Shown: positions 18,161 through 27,113 of the stretch, in pieces
How the letters are laid out: every line of letters starts with the position of its first letter
Position numbering within the stretch: the stretch's first letter is position 1
Origin: Leuconostoc mesenteroides subsp. mesenteroides ATCC 8293
GTDB lineage: Bacteria > Bacillota > Bacilli > Lactobacillales > Lactobacillaceae
Direction: 5' to 3'
DNA: 64,000 nt
Assembly (NCBI RefSeq): GCF_000014445.1
Contig: NC_008531.1
Location: 1,023,001-1,087,000, forward strand
Program-made: the position numbers and the translations under genes
Notes under the pieces: generated by a model
Database searches by the model: none
Seen by the model: the letters and a program-made list of their open reading frames with translations, nothing else
Told to the model about the DNA's origin: nothing

Positions 18161-19535
18161 GCCACACGTAATTAAATATAATGATCAGTATTTGGCAAAG
18201 ACTTTATTTAAAAGGGCTTTGCTTTTTTTTTGGTTTTTAGTAACGAATTGTTTTGGCTTTTGGTATGTGAATATTTTTCAAGCGTTGATGCAGGGGCAAT
18301 ATAGTTGGTGGTATCTGTCTCCACTTGTCTTAAGTATTTTGTTGACTGGTTTTGTTGGTTGGGGTGTGTTTTGGTTTTACAAGAGCTATGCACCAGAACA
18401 TTCGGACTTTATTTCAAGATATTTGAAGACTGTTGAATTACGTCAAATGATAAGCCTATTGATTGTCTCAAAAGGGTTCTTTGATATTGCTAATGATGAT
18501 AATGGGACATTTATAGCTTATTTTCCAAAATTGAAGTTAAAGGTATTGCACAAAACAGGTCAATTGATTTTACAAGAGCCAGTAGACGGCCAGAAATACA
18601 TGGAAAGTTTTTCTAAAAATGAGTTTGATAATGTGGTTGAAATAGCGTTACTCGCTGATAGACAAACGACTGAATTTAGTAAAAATAAGATGATTAGTAC
18701 CTTTGCTTTTGACCCAATTAAGTTTAGGCGACAGTTAAAAGAATTGAAACCTAAAAAAGGGCTATTGCAGATTTCAAAAGGTATTGATTGGAAATATGAT
18801 ACTTTCTACAATGTTTTAATATCAGGTAACGTTGGTACTGGTAAGTCGTACACTATGTTTGCGATTATCGGACAGTTGTTACAGGTCACTAAATTTGTTT
18901 ATATCATTGACCCAAAGCGTTCTGATTTAGCAGGGTTAAAACATGTACCTGAATTGAAAAATAATGTTTTTAGTGTGGCATCTGAAATCAATCAAGCTGT
19001 GATAGATTTTTATACTAAAATGATGGCTCGTGCTGAAAAAATTGAAGCAATTAAAGTATCGGGTCAAGTTGGGACTTATAAAGATTTTGGGTTTACACCT
19101 TATTTTTTGGTGTTTGATGAGTTTGGCGCTTACTACGAAATGAACGATAGATTGGCTTATGATGACCCGACAAAAGCTAGTTATGAGACGGCAATGTCAA
19201 ATCTTAGAGAGATTGCTATGCTGGGACGTGAACTAGGTTTTTATATTTTGATTGGTATGCAAAGACCTGATGCAGGCACGTTACCTATGGCAATACGTAA
19301 CCAATTAAATATGCGTATTAACATGGGTGTGCCAACACCTGAAATTGAAAAAATGGTATTTCCTGATAATGAAAAGCAGTTGCGCCCTTTGTCATCACAT
19401 TTAAAAGGGTGGGGCTTTATTAAAATTGGGGACAGTCAAGTCAGGTCATTTTTTGCACCGGAAGTACCAAAAGATTTTAATTTACATGAATACATGCGTG
19501 AGAATATCGCAATAAGAGAAAGTCAGGGAAAATAA
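18147..19535 (+). CDS. tcpA: TcpA/FtsK-type coupling protein
   Basis: 462 residues with two N-terminal membrane helices (about residues 20-75) and an FtsK/SpoIIIE-type ATPase domain: Walker A G-N-V-G-T-G-K-S (about 227-234), I-I-D-P-K-R-S-D-L, Walker B L-V-F-D-E-F-G (about 321-327), and the R-E-L-G-F-Y-I-L-I-G-M-Q-R-P segment. This is the DNA-pumping coupling protein of Tn916/pCW3-type conjugation (Tn916 Orf21). Its start lies inside the end of the nuclease-helicase gene, whose 3' end supplies the AGGAG box. Confidence 0.9.
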   Translation: MGRIKPHVIKYNDQYLAKTLFKRALLFFWFLVTNCFGFWYVNIFQALMQGQYSWWYLSPLVLSILLTGFVGWGVFWFYKSYAPEHSDFISRYLKTVELRQMISLLIVSKGFFDIANDDNGTFIAYFPKLKLKVLHKTGQLILQEPVDGQKYMESFSKNEFDNVVEIALLADRQTTEFSKNKMISTFAFDPIKFRRQLKELKPKKGLLQISKGIDWKYDTFYNVLISGNVGTGKSYTMFAIIGQLLQVTKFVYIIDPKRSDLAGLKHVPELKNNVFSVASEINQAVIDFYTKMMARAEKIEAIKVSGQVGTYKDFGFTPYFLVFDEFGAYYEMNDRLAYDDPTKASYETAMSNLREIAMLGRELGFYILIGMQRPDAGTLPMAIRNQLNMRINMGVPTPEIEKMVFPDNEKQLRPLSSHLKGWGFIKIGDSQVRSFFAPEVPKDFNLHEYMRENIAIRESQGK

Positions 19536-19846
19536 TGGCAGATGATATTATGGCAATTGAGCGAACTAGATTAAGTTTAGTTAATGGTTCAAGAAATATG
19601 TCGTTGATGTTGGATAAGTTACGTTCGATTGATGCCAACGAAATGGCTAACATTAGAAATATCGTTAAGAATATTGATGTTGAAAGTGGCGCAATTGAAA
19701 ATGAAAAAGCATTACGGCTTATTGAAGAAATAAGAGATGTTGATGTTTTTAATTTTATACAGGATATTGTCGATTTGATGAAGCATATTGAAAGTTCGCA
19801 GGAACAGTTAGATGTGTATATAAAAGAGTTTAGAAAATTGGTCTAA
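19535..19846 (+). CDS. small helical hypothetical protein after tcpA
   Basis: 103 residues, acidic and predicted mostly helical, with no membrane segment. It overlaps the tcpA stop by one base (TAATG), so it is probably co-translated with it. A coiled-coil accessory to the coupling protein or relaxosome is possible; no family recognised. Confidence 0.55.
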   Translation: MADDIMAIERTRLSLVNGSRNMSLMLDKLRSIDANEMANIRNIVKNIDVESGAIENEKALRLIEEIRDVDVFNFIQDIVDLMKHIESSQEQLDVYIKEFRKLV

Positions 19847-19913
19847 ATTGATGCTATATGTGAAATTTGCTGAAATGACTAGTTTGTGAAATGTAAAAAT
19901 AGTGTTATCTGGT

Positions 19914-19948
19914 GTTTGTGAATTTTAAGATTTCACAAGCATTTTTTA
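19914..19948 (+). terminator. terminator after the tcpA operon segment
   Basis: A 9-bp stem, GTTTGTGAA with TTCACAAGC (one G-U pair), is followed by six T. The half-site TTTGTGAAAT also occurs alone at about 19883-19892. The same inverted motif recurs around 59418-59444. Confidence 0.6.
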
Positions 19949-20036
19949 GTACCTATAAACGTTGATATACCGTTACTTTATATAGCAGGAATTATGTTAA
20001 CTTTAATTGGTATAACTCAAAAAGGCTTTTATTTTT

Positions 20037-20891
20037 CTAATTTAAGCGCTTTGTTAATGTTTCGGATGTAGTATCTTTCTCTTTTTCAATAAGAGAAAAT
20101 TTTAGAGAGAAGATTAATGGTATTAAGGGAGAATAAATTAACATAAAAAATTGTAATAGAGAATATTGTAAATTGTGATGAGAAAAACCAATTACTGTGC
20201 CAATGAGAGAACTAACTGTGAGTAGCGGAAGTCCGGCCTCAAACAAAACTAGGGCTTTGTTGAAAAAATATTTTGTTTCTATTGAAGTATTTTTTTTTCT
20301 AAACTCCGATAATCTAAAAGAAGTATTTATGCTATTTAAAATCACGAAAACTACCAGCATAAATGGCAAATAAGACACATCCAAATCAAAAGGAAATTGA
20401 ATTTTTTTATAAGTAGCTAAATAAATTAAACACCAACTCGCTTCAGCTTGTAAATATATGTTTGTAAAAAAGAAAATCATTTTGATACTTTTGGGAATCC
20501 TTTGGTATTTTTTTATAATTTTTTTCTTGATTGGTAGAAAAAAATTTAGTTTATTTATGAAAATAAAAAAATTTGCCACAACCATATATGCATATTTTTT
20601 TATTCCAGTAAGAGGTACTTTATATTCTTTTGACTCTTCTTCTCTGCTTTGGATCCACATATCTAAAATTTTTTGTTCAGCATCAATTTTTTTCCCTTTC
20701 TGCAATTTCTTTTCAATTTTTGTTTTAGTTTCCTCAATCTCTCTTGTCAACCAAAAGTAATCAAGATGCATTGACCACCTGAAAGATAATCTGTCTAGTA
20801 AAAGATAGATAGCTTCAAAAATAATAACAACTATTTGTATTATCGTATTTACATAAATAAATATTTGCACAATAAATAAGTATAAATTCAT
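20037..20891 (-). CDS. hypothetical multi-pass membrane protein
   Basis: 284 residues, on the opposite strand to all neighbouring transfer genes. Hydrophobic segments lie near residues 5-32, 105-125, 137-158, 170-188 and two more after 210; a charged helical loop (about 50-85) follows the first. It is very AT-rich compared with the transfer genes, suggesting acquired cargo. No enzymatic motif is seen. An exclusion, immunity or defence function would fit the position but is a guess. Confidence 0.55.
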   Translation of the reverse strand: MNLYLFIVQIFIYVNTIIQIVVIIFEAIYLLLDRLSFRWSMHLDYFWLTREIEETKTKIEKKLQKGKKIDAEQKILDMWIQSREEESKEYKVPLTGIKKYAYMVVANFFIFINKLNFFLPIKKKIIKKYQRIPKSIKMIFFFTNIYLQAEASWCLIYLATYKKIQFPFDLDVSYLPFMLVVFVILNSINTSFRLSEFRKKNTSIETKYFFNKALVLFEAGLPLLTVSSLIGTVIGFSHHNLQYSLLQFFMLIYSPLIPLIFSLKFSLIEKEKDTTSETLTKRLN

Positions 20892-21008
20892 TAATTCAAT
20901 CCTTGTCTGTTGTTTATTTTGAATAAGTTAAAACATATAACATACTACCGTTTAATAATACATCATTATGATGAACCTGAGGACATTATGTATGAAATAC
21001 CACGTAAG

Positions 21009-21041
21009 AAGTCCAACACTTAGTATCTGTGTTGGGCTTTG
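21009..21041 (+). terminator. terminator-like hairpin before the 98-residue gene
   Basis: A 10-bp stem (21010-21019 with 21029-21038, one G-U pair) with loop TTAGTATCT is followed by TTTGCTG, so the T run is short. ATG 21090 lies about 50 bases on. Confidence 0.55.
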
Positions 21042-21089
21042 CTGTTAATTAAATATTTGTAGTTTAAAAAGAAAAAGTAGGTAAAAAAT

Positions 21090-21386
21090 ATGGCTTTAGA
21101 AGTTAAAAAAATTCAATCTTTGTCCGCTCAATCAATTGAAGATTTGAAGGCAATTGAAAAGATAGGTGGACTTGAACACCTTGCTCAACTAAGTGATGAA
21201 CTTAAAAAAGCAATGGCAGATGAAGAACAGTTACGTGCTGTTAGTCCAATGTTGCCACCTTATTTTGCTGAACTACGCAAGAACTTAGGTTTTTTGCTTG
21301 GTACGGCTAAGTCATTGCAAACACACGGTGTCAATCGTACAAAGGACATTGAGGGTCTTTTGGATCAATTGTCGCATATCAAGTAA
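21090..21386 (+). CDS. small soluble hypothetical protein near oriT
   Basis: 98 residues, helical and charged, with a Pro-rich turn (M-L-P-P-Y) in the middle. It starts at ATG after an AGTAGG-type box and ends just before a heavily structured noncoding region. The location between coupling protein and relaxase is where small oriT accessory proteins often lie, but I cannot identify it. Confidence 0.5.
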   Translation: MALEVKKIQSLSAQSIEDLKAIEKIGGLEHLAQLSDELKKAMADEEQLRAVSPMLPPYFAELRKNLGFLLGTAKSLQTHGVNRTKDIEGLLDQLSHIK

Positions 21387-21469
21387 GTAACCATTGTTAA
21401 AGCTCTAGTCTTTTATAGCAAATGTCCTGTGAGAGACCGGGGCTTTATGTACATAGTGACTTTATTTTA

Positions 21470-21760
21470 GGCGTGGCTCGACCAAAGGAAGAGACAGTGC
21501 CACGCCCTGCCCTAGCGTAGCGTTGGGGCTGGGTGCGTGGTCGCTGTTAAGCAAATGCAAAGCATTTGTAAGCGACTGGCACATGCGCCAAAAATAAAGT
21601 CACCAAAAAGGCTTTAACCCCCAGTTACTAACAGGGGGGTTAAACCGGTAAAAACGCTGAAAGCGTCAACCCAATATGGGGAACAAACGCCGATATGAAG
21701 CCGTTTAGATTGAAAAACAAAAATGTCCCTTTGAAAGTACCAAATGGGACATTTTGAGAA
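21470..21760 (+). other. structured noncoding region, candidate oriT of the MobT module
   Basis: The sequence is GC-richer than its surroundings and packed with inverted repeats: a long imperfect palindrome around 21500-21540 (outer arms CCACGC/GCGTGG), a hairpin AAATGC-AAA-GCATTT near 21555-21570, a perfect 10-bp repeat TTTAACCCCC/GGGGGTTAAA (21613-21622 with 21635-21644), and ACGC/GCGT near 21652-21665. It lies between the coupling-protein and relaxase genes, where Tn916-type elements carry oriT. The nick site is not identified. Confidence 0.55.
21720..21755 (+). terminator. hairpin immediately upstream of the relaxase start
   Basis: A perfect 10-bp inverted repeat, AAAATGTCCC with GGGACATTTT, and a 16-nt loop end 17 bases before ATG 21773. 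It may be a terminator, a regulator site or part of oriT. Confidence 0.5.
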
Positions 21761-21772
21761 AGGAAAGCCGAC

Positions 21773-23401
21773 ATGATAACGATAAACAATGAGCCAACAG
21801 CTTATACACCTATATTTCTAGGCACAACACAACATAGTTTACGGTTATCGCTGGAAATACTTATCATGGTTGGTATGAAATTGAATGATGAAATTGTTGA
21901 GACTTATAACGTAACTGTATCAGCCATTGAATTGGGACAATTACCTAATATTGGTAGTGAAATTGCGATTGATGAAATTACTGGTAGTGAGTTATCGGGT
22001 TTCAAAGCAAAAATTAGGCAGTCTGATGCACAAATACAAAATACGGCATCAACTGAATTAGAAAAATTAGTCGATTTAAAAAACGTTGGTCGATACCAAC
22101 TATTGAAAGGGAAAAATATTATGACACAAGATTTAAATGCACCAGAACTAACAAATGATAATTTAATATTGATGCGACAACTGCTTGGGATAACACAACA
22201 AGAATTAGCTACTGCACTGGATATTAGTAGAAAAACAGTTACTCGTTTTGAAAATGGAGAACAAAAAATATCTGATAAATTTGTGAACAAGCTGATTTCG
22301 GTTTACCCACAACTGTCTGAAGCTATCGAAGTGCAATTTGATTGGGTCTCATTGACATTCCCAGACTTAACCTCAAAGCAAGTGATTGCTGATGTGTTGC
22401 GTTTGCAGGAAAACCTGTTTTTGGAACGTCCTACGTCTCAAAACTTCTATACTCGTGAAATGGCATTTGCTGGCGAAAAGAATATTTACATACAAGATTT
22501 TGCACCAGTTAAGGACCCAGAAACACAAGCTGTGGATCAAAAATTTGGGACAACGCTTTATTTAACTGGTAAAGGCACACGACTGTTTGAAAAAGCTTTG
22601 TTAGAGCAGAGTATGAATTGGCATGACTTTTTTGCAAAGGCACGATTATATCGGGGACATCTAACACGATTAGATATTGCAATTAACGACAAATGGGGCT
22701 TATTGGATATGAACGAATTGGTTAAAGCCGTACAAGAAAAACGTTTTTGGAGTAAATCAAAGTCTTATGCAGTGCATGGCAACGTTGATGACGGCTGGAC
22801 GGTTGACTTTGGTAAGTCACCATTTGTTATCCGTGCTTATGACAAACATAAAGAACAAGCGAATAAAGGCTATGACACTGATGTTAAAAATCGTGTCGAA
22901 TTAGAATTGCATCAGGACAAAGCAGCGTATGTCCTTGATGAGTGGCTTAACAATGATGAAAAGTTGGTTAATATAACTTTTGATATTTTATACACCTACC
23001 TTTGGTTTACTAATGGCAAAATTGAAGACCAACAATTGAAATCAGATACAGTGCGTGATGAGATTGAAACAACGGTTGAGCCTATGCCTGCTTGGTCGTT
23101 ACTAACTGCTTTAGGACAGAAAATGAAGTTTGTTAGAGAGCCAAAAAAGCAAAGCGTTGAACGTATTGAAAAATGGGTCTTACAGTCGGTTGTGCCTAGT
23201 CTAGCAGTGTTAAAGAAAACAGGACACTGGCATGAAATCATTGAAGCAATCAACACAGCGGAATTATCGGCTGAACACGAAAAACTGGTTATGGCAACTA
23301 CTAAGAATGCGATTACACAGGCAAGCAAGCAGTTAAATATCAACTTTGAAAAGCCGACTAAAAAATACAACGAAGATGATGAACAAGGAAAGGGGGCATG
23401 A
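21773..23401 (+). CDS. MobT/Rep_trans-type relaxase with HTH domain and N-terminal extension
   Basis: 542 residues from ATG 21773 (GAAAGGAAAG box). Residues about 117-170 form an XRE-like helix-turn-helix (L-G-I-T-Q-Q-E-L-A, then R-K-T-V-T-R-F-E-N-G); the rest is the Rep_trans fold shared by rolling-circle initiators and MobT relaxases (F-D-W-V-S-L-T-F at its start, L-T-R-L-D-I-A-I-N, R-V-E-L-E-L). MobT relaxases such as Tn916 Orf20 carry this HTH-Rep_trans pair. The first 116 residues are extra and unassigned; an internal ATG at 22121 with an AAAGGG box would yield the standard length, so two products are possible. Confidence 0.8.
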   Translation: MITINNEPTAYTPIFLGTTQHSLRLSLEILIMVGMKLNDEIVETYNVTVSAIELGQLPNIGSEIAIDEITGSELSGFKAKIRQSDAQIQNTASTELEKLVDLKNVGRYQLLKGKNIMTQDLNAPELTNDNLILMRQLLGITQQELATALDISRKTVTRFENGEQKISDKFVNKLISVYPQLSEAIEVQFDWVSLTFPDLTSKQVIADVLRLQENLFLERPTSQNFYTREMAFAGEKNIYIQDFAPVKDPETQAVDQKFGTTLYLTGKGTRLFEKALLEQSMNWHDFFAKARLYRGHLTRLDIAINDKWGLLDMNELVKAVQEKRFWSKSKSYAVHGNVDDGWTVDFGKSPFVIRAYDKHKEQANKGYDTDVKNRVELELHQDKAAYVLDEWLNNDEKLVNITFDILYTYLWFTNGKIEDQQLKSDTVRDEIETTVEPMPAWSLLTALGQKMKFVREPKKQSVERIEKWVLQSVVPSLAVLKKTGHWHEIIEAINTAELSAEHEKLVMATTKNAITQASKQLNINFEKPTKKYNEDDEQGKGA

Positions 23402-23589
23402 CAATGTATAAAGCAGTTGGTTGGCATTCACAAAATGAGTATATGGCTGGTAATAGTCTTGCTGATGTGATGCGTAAGTTACAAAAGGAGTACCCAGCAC
23501 CCAGACGTACTTCTAGGAGTTCGTCCACGCTACATATCTACTCAGAACCGTTAAAAATTATTAGTGTAGCGAGTGAGATTGTAAATTAA
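23398..23589 (+). CDS. small hypothetical protein coupled to the relaxase gene
   Basis: 63 residues, overlapping the relaxase stop by four bases (ATGA), basic and Ser/Arg-rich in the middle. ATG 23404 is an alternative start two codons in. Tight coupling supports translation; no function can be assigned. Confidence 0.5.
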   Translation: MTMYKAVGWHSQNEYMAGNSLADVMRKLQKEYPAPRRTSRSSSTLHIYSEPLKIISVASEIVN

Positions 23590-23659
23590 ATCATATACAA
23601 TAGGATTAACGGCGACAAAATATAACCAATACTCTACAATAGACAGAGGAGAATAAAAA

Positions 23660-25144
23660 ATGAAAACAATCTCAATAATTGGAGCAGGTGTTGGTGGTCT
23701 AACTTCTGCAATTTACTTACAGAACCATGGGTATCAGGTCACTATTTATGAAAAAAACAGTCGACCTGGTGGGAAAATGGACATTATAGAGGAATCCGGC
23801 TTTAAATTTGACACCGGTCCAACAATCGTTATGATGCCCGACATTTATAAAAAGCCGTTTATAGATAGCGGAGTTGATTACAAAAATTATTTTAAAATGA
23901 AACGTATTAATCCGTTCATGGATGTTGTAACACACAACAAAAAAATTGCATTATCTTCTGATCTTGTGGATTTAGCAAAAGAATTTGAATCTTATGATGA
24001 GTCAGAGATGCTTGGATTTTTAAAATATTTAACAGATATATATAGTAAATATATAAATGCCAAAAATAATTTTATTTATAAAAGTTTTAGAGGTCCCGGT
24101 GACTTTTATAATATCAAAACACTTTGGAACGCTTACAAGTTAAAAACATTTTCGTCCTCGTTTGAAGCTATTCAAAAAAATATCAAAAATACAGATTTGC
24201 AATACTTAATGTCATTTCAAACGCTATATATTGGTATTTCACCATTTAGTGGTCCTTCTATATATAATATTATTCCAATGATTGAACTAATCTATGGCGT
24301 TTGGTTTATAAAAGATGGCATGTTTCAATATGCAAAAGCATTAGAAAAACGCTTTATAGAGTTAGGTGGAAAAATAGTTTACAATTCAACAGTAGAAAAG
24401 ATTATTGTTGAAAACAATAAACATGTCAGTGGCTTGCTCATCAATAACACCTTAAAAGATTGTGATGCCGTAGTTGCGAACGCTGATTTTCCTTACACAA
24501 TGACAAATTTGTTGGATATGGACGATAACAAGAAAGGAAAATATCAAAAGAAAAATATTGAAAAAATGGATTATTCCATGTCATGCTTCTTATTGTACCT
24601 AGGCTTAGATAACAATTATGATCAACTGAATCTTCATACAATAAAAATGGCTAATAATTTTGAAACTAACGTTTACGACATTGATAACGGTATTTTACCT
24701 GATGATCCATCATTTTATATTTACAATCCTAGTGCAATTGATAATAGTTTTGCACCAAGTGGACAATCTGCTTTATACGTCTTAGTGCCAGTTTCTAATT
24801 TAAAGGAAAATAGCAGCTGGTCGGAAAATGATATTGATAACTTTACACATAAAATAATTCATAAAGTAGAAACGGAACTTAATTTAGATAATTTAAATGA
24901 ACATATCGTTTTTAAAAAGGTTCATACGCCTAAGACATTTGAGACACATTATAACAGTTTCTACGGCGCAACTTTCGGACTAAAACCAACTTTAAAACAA
25001 AGTAATTATTTCCGCCCGCATAATAAGCATGCTAAAATAGATAACCTTTATTTTGCAGGTGCCAGTGTGCATCCTGGTGCTGGGGTACCTATCGTTATTA
25101 CTAGTGGAGAATTGACCGCGAAAGAAGTAATGAGGGACTTTTAA
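23660..25144 (+). CDS. crtN: 4,4'-diapophytoene (dehydrosqualene) desaturase
   Basis: 494 residues, usual size for CrtN. The N-terminal FAD-binding motif G-A-G-V-G-G (residues 8-13) continues into Y-E-K, R-P-G-G-K and F-D-T-G-P-T, the standard carotenoid-desaturase signature; the C-terminal F-A-G-A-S-V-H-P-G-A-G-V-P closes the FAD site. It desaturates the C30 product of CrtM to yellow diaponeurosporene-type pigment in the membrane. ATG 23660 follows AGAGGAG. The stop abuts the crtM start. C30 carotenoids protect lactic acid bacteria against oxidative stress. Confidence 0.93.
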   Translation: MKTISIIGAGVGGLTSAIYLQNHGYQVTIYEKNSRPGGKMDIIEESGFKFDTGPTIVMMPDIYKKPFIDSGVDYKNYFKMKRINPFMDVVTHNKKIALSSDLVDLAKEFESYDESEMLGFLKYLTDIYSKYINAKNNFIYKSFRGPGDFYNIKTLWNAYKLKTFSSSFEAIQKNIKNTDLQYLMSFQTLYIGISPFSGPSIYNIIPMIELIYGVWFIKDGMFQYAKALEKRFIELGGKIVYNSTVEKIIVENNKHVSGLLINNTLKDCDAVVANADFPYTMTNLLDMDDNKKGKYQKKNIEKMDYSMSCFLLYLGLDNNYDQLNLHTIKMANNFETNVYDIDNGILPDDPSFYIYNPSAIDNSFAPSGQSALYVLVPVSNLKENSSWSENDIDNFTHKIIHKVETELNLDNLNEHIVFKKVHTPKTFETHYNSFYGATFGLKPTLKQSNYFRPHNKHAKIDNLYFAGASVHPGAGVPIVITSGELTAKEVMRDF

Positions 25145-26023
25145 ATGGTAACTATTCAAAAAATACCAAATAGAGTTCTTGAAATTTTTTCGAGTAGTAA
25201 AGCAGCAATTAAACAAAATTCATCATCATTTTATTTTGCTTTTTCAAAATTAGACAAAGATCAAGCTTATAGCATCTTTGTCATCTATGATTATTTACGT
25301 CAAATTGATGATGCTGCTGACAACCATGACAGAATAACATTTAATAAATTAATTTTTTGGTGGGAGACGGCTTGTAATACCAATAATATTGTAATTAACA
25401 AAACATCAAACATTGCTGATAGAGTAGCCTATATTTTTAATCATTTTTCTATAGATACCAAGCTGATGACTGACATGATTCAAGGACAACTTCGTGATCT
25501 CAATAATATTGAAATTAACACACTATCAGAATTAGAAAATTACTGTTATCAAGTAGCAGGAACCGTGGGGTGCATGATTTTTTGTATACTCTCTAGAAAC
25601 TCTATTGAAAACAATCGTAAGGCAGTAATAAACGTGGGAATAGCTCTTCAGTTAACCAATATTTTAAGAGATGTACATGAAGATGCTATGGCGGATAGAT
25701 ATTTCATTCCCAAGCAACTGCTATTAAAATATGATATCCAAAAACAAGTTTTGTTAGAAAGTAAACCTGATATTCAAACACAATCTTTGTTGCAATATTT
25801 AGCAAGATTAGCACTTTCTAAGTACGCCGAAACTGATGTGATTACTAATCAGATTTTAGATAGAAAAGGCAAAGTAGCATTAGAACTATCCATTAATGTC
25901 TACAAAAAGATCCTAACAAAATTAATGAAAAATAACTTCGTTGATTTATCAAAAAGAGTATATGTGACACCCCAAGAAAAATTACTATTACTATTAAAAA
26001 CCTTTTCAAAACACATTAAGTGA
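25145..26023 (+). CDS. crtM: 4,4'-diapophytoene (dehydrosqualene) synthase
   Basis: 292 residues, typical of CrtM. Both aspartate-rich diphosphate/Mg-binding motifs of head-to-head prenyl synthases are present: D-D-A-A-D (55-59) and D-V-H-E-D (176-180) followed by A-D-R-Y-F-I-P. It joins two farnesyl diphosphates into C30 diapophytoene. The gene begins directly after the crtN stop, so expression is coupled. Order crtN-crtM matches other Lactobacillales. Confidence 0.93.
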   Translation: MVTIQKIPNRVLEIFSSSKAAIKQNSSSFYFAFSKLDKDQAYSIFVIYDYLRQIDDAADNHDRITFNKLIFWWETACNTNNIVINKTSNIADRVAYIFNHFSIDTKLMTDMIQGQLRDLNNIEINTLSELENYCYQVAGTVGCMIFCILSRNSIENNRKAVINVGIALQLTNILRDVHEDAMADRYFIPKQLLLKYDIQKQVLLESKPDIQTQSLLQYLARLALSKYAETDVITNQILDRKGKVALELSINVYKKILTKLMKNNFVDLSKRVYVTPQEKLLLLLKTFSKHIK

Positions 26024-26062
26024 TATATTAATAATAAATAGAATTAATAACAGGAGATCATT

Positions 26063-27109
26063 ATGTTTTTAGCTATTAAAGAGATGCTACATGAAAAATT
26101 GCGTTATAGCCTAATAGTGGTACTTATATTTTTAGTAAGTTATCTTTTGATTATTCTTACTGGTTTAGCCACTGGTTTAGCTAACCTAAACAAAGCGGCA
26201 ATTAACGAGTGGGATGCTTCAAGTATTGTCTTAAATAGTGATTCTGAAGGACGTTTACAACAATCTTTTCTTTCACAGGATGAGGTTGCTAGTTTACCCA
26301 GTAATGGAACCAGAATTTCACAGTATAGTACACTTGTAAAATCAGAAAATGGATTAAAAGAGAATGCTCAATTAGTAGCTCTTGATTCCAAATCGTTCAT
26401 ATTTAAAAAATTGAAAATAACAAGTGGTAGTAAAAATATCCGAAACAATGCCGGCGTCGTATCGGATAAATTCAAAAGTGATGGATTCAAAATCGGTGAC
26501 CACTTGTTAGTTGCTAATTCATCATTGAGGATTAAAATTACAGGTTTTACACCCAGGGCAACTTTAAGTGCTCTTCCCGTGGTTTATATTTCACCAGACA
26601 CTATTCAATCACTGAATAAAGGTGTAATAAATGCTGTGGTATTCAAGAATACGTTAAATAATTCAAAAATACCAAAAGGCACTAATCAGTTGAGCATTGG
26701 CTCATTTATTAATAAATTACCTGGATATAGTGCACAACAACTCACATTCAACTTCATGATTGGTTTTTTGTATATTATTATTCTAATTGTTATTTCAATT
26801 TTCTTGTATATTCTGACCGTTCAAAAATTACCCAACTTAGGTGTCTTGAAGGCGCAAGGAGTCTCAACGCAATATCTTGTTTTAAGTACGTTATTTCAAT
26901 CATTTATTATGTCGGTTATTGGCGTTATTATAGCCATTATATTAGGTGAAATAACAGCTATTACGTTACCCAGCGAGGTACCCATTGTCATCGATAAAAG
27001 TAATATTATTGTAACTGGAATCGGTATTATTATTATGTCCTTGTTGGGTGCATTGATACCAATTCGCCAAATTGCCAAAGTTGATCCTTACAAAATTATT
27101 GGAGGCTAA
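26063..27109 (+). CDS. MacB/FtsX-type ABC transporter permease
   Basis: 348 residues: an N-terminal membrane helix (about 16-40), a large extracytoplasmic domain (about 45-225) and three C-terminal helices (about 228-252, 272-300, 310-335), ending in the conserved R-Q-I-A-K-V-D-P-Y-K-I-I tail of FtsX/HrtB permeases. It starts 39 bases after crtM and is followed by its ATPase, so it belongs to the carotenoid operon. Size resembles the heme-efflux permease HrtB; the substrate here, heme, pigment-related or other, is not determined by sequence. Confidence 0.82.
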   Translation: MFLAIKEMLHEKLRYSLIVVLIFLVSYLLIILTGLATGLANLNKAAINEWDASSIVLNSDSEGRLQQSFLSQDEVASLPSNGTRISQYSTLVKSENGLKENAQLVALDSKSFIFKKLKITSGSKNIRNNAGVVSDKFKSDGFKIGDHLLVANSSLRIKITGFTPRATLSALPVVYISPDTIQSLNKGVINAVVFKNTLNNSKIPKGTNQLSIGSFINKLPGYSAQQLTFNFMIGFLYIIILIVISIFLYILTVQKLPNLGVLKAQGVSTQYLVLSTLFQSFIMSVIGVIIAIILGEITAITLPSEVPIVIDKSNIIVTGIGIIIMSLLGALIPIRQIAKVDPYKIIGG

Positions 27110-27113
27110 TTCC

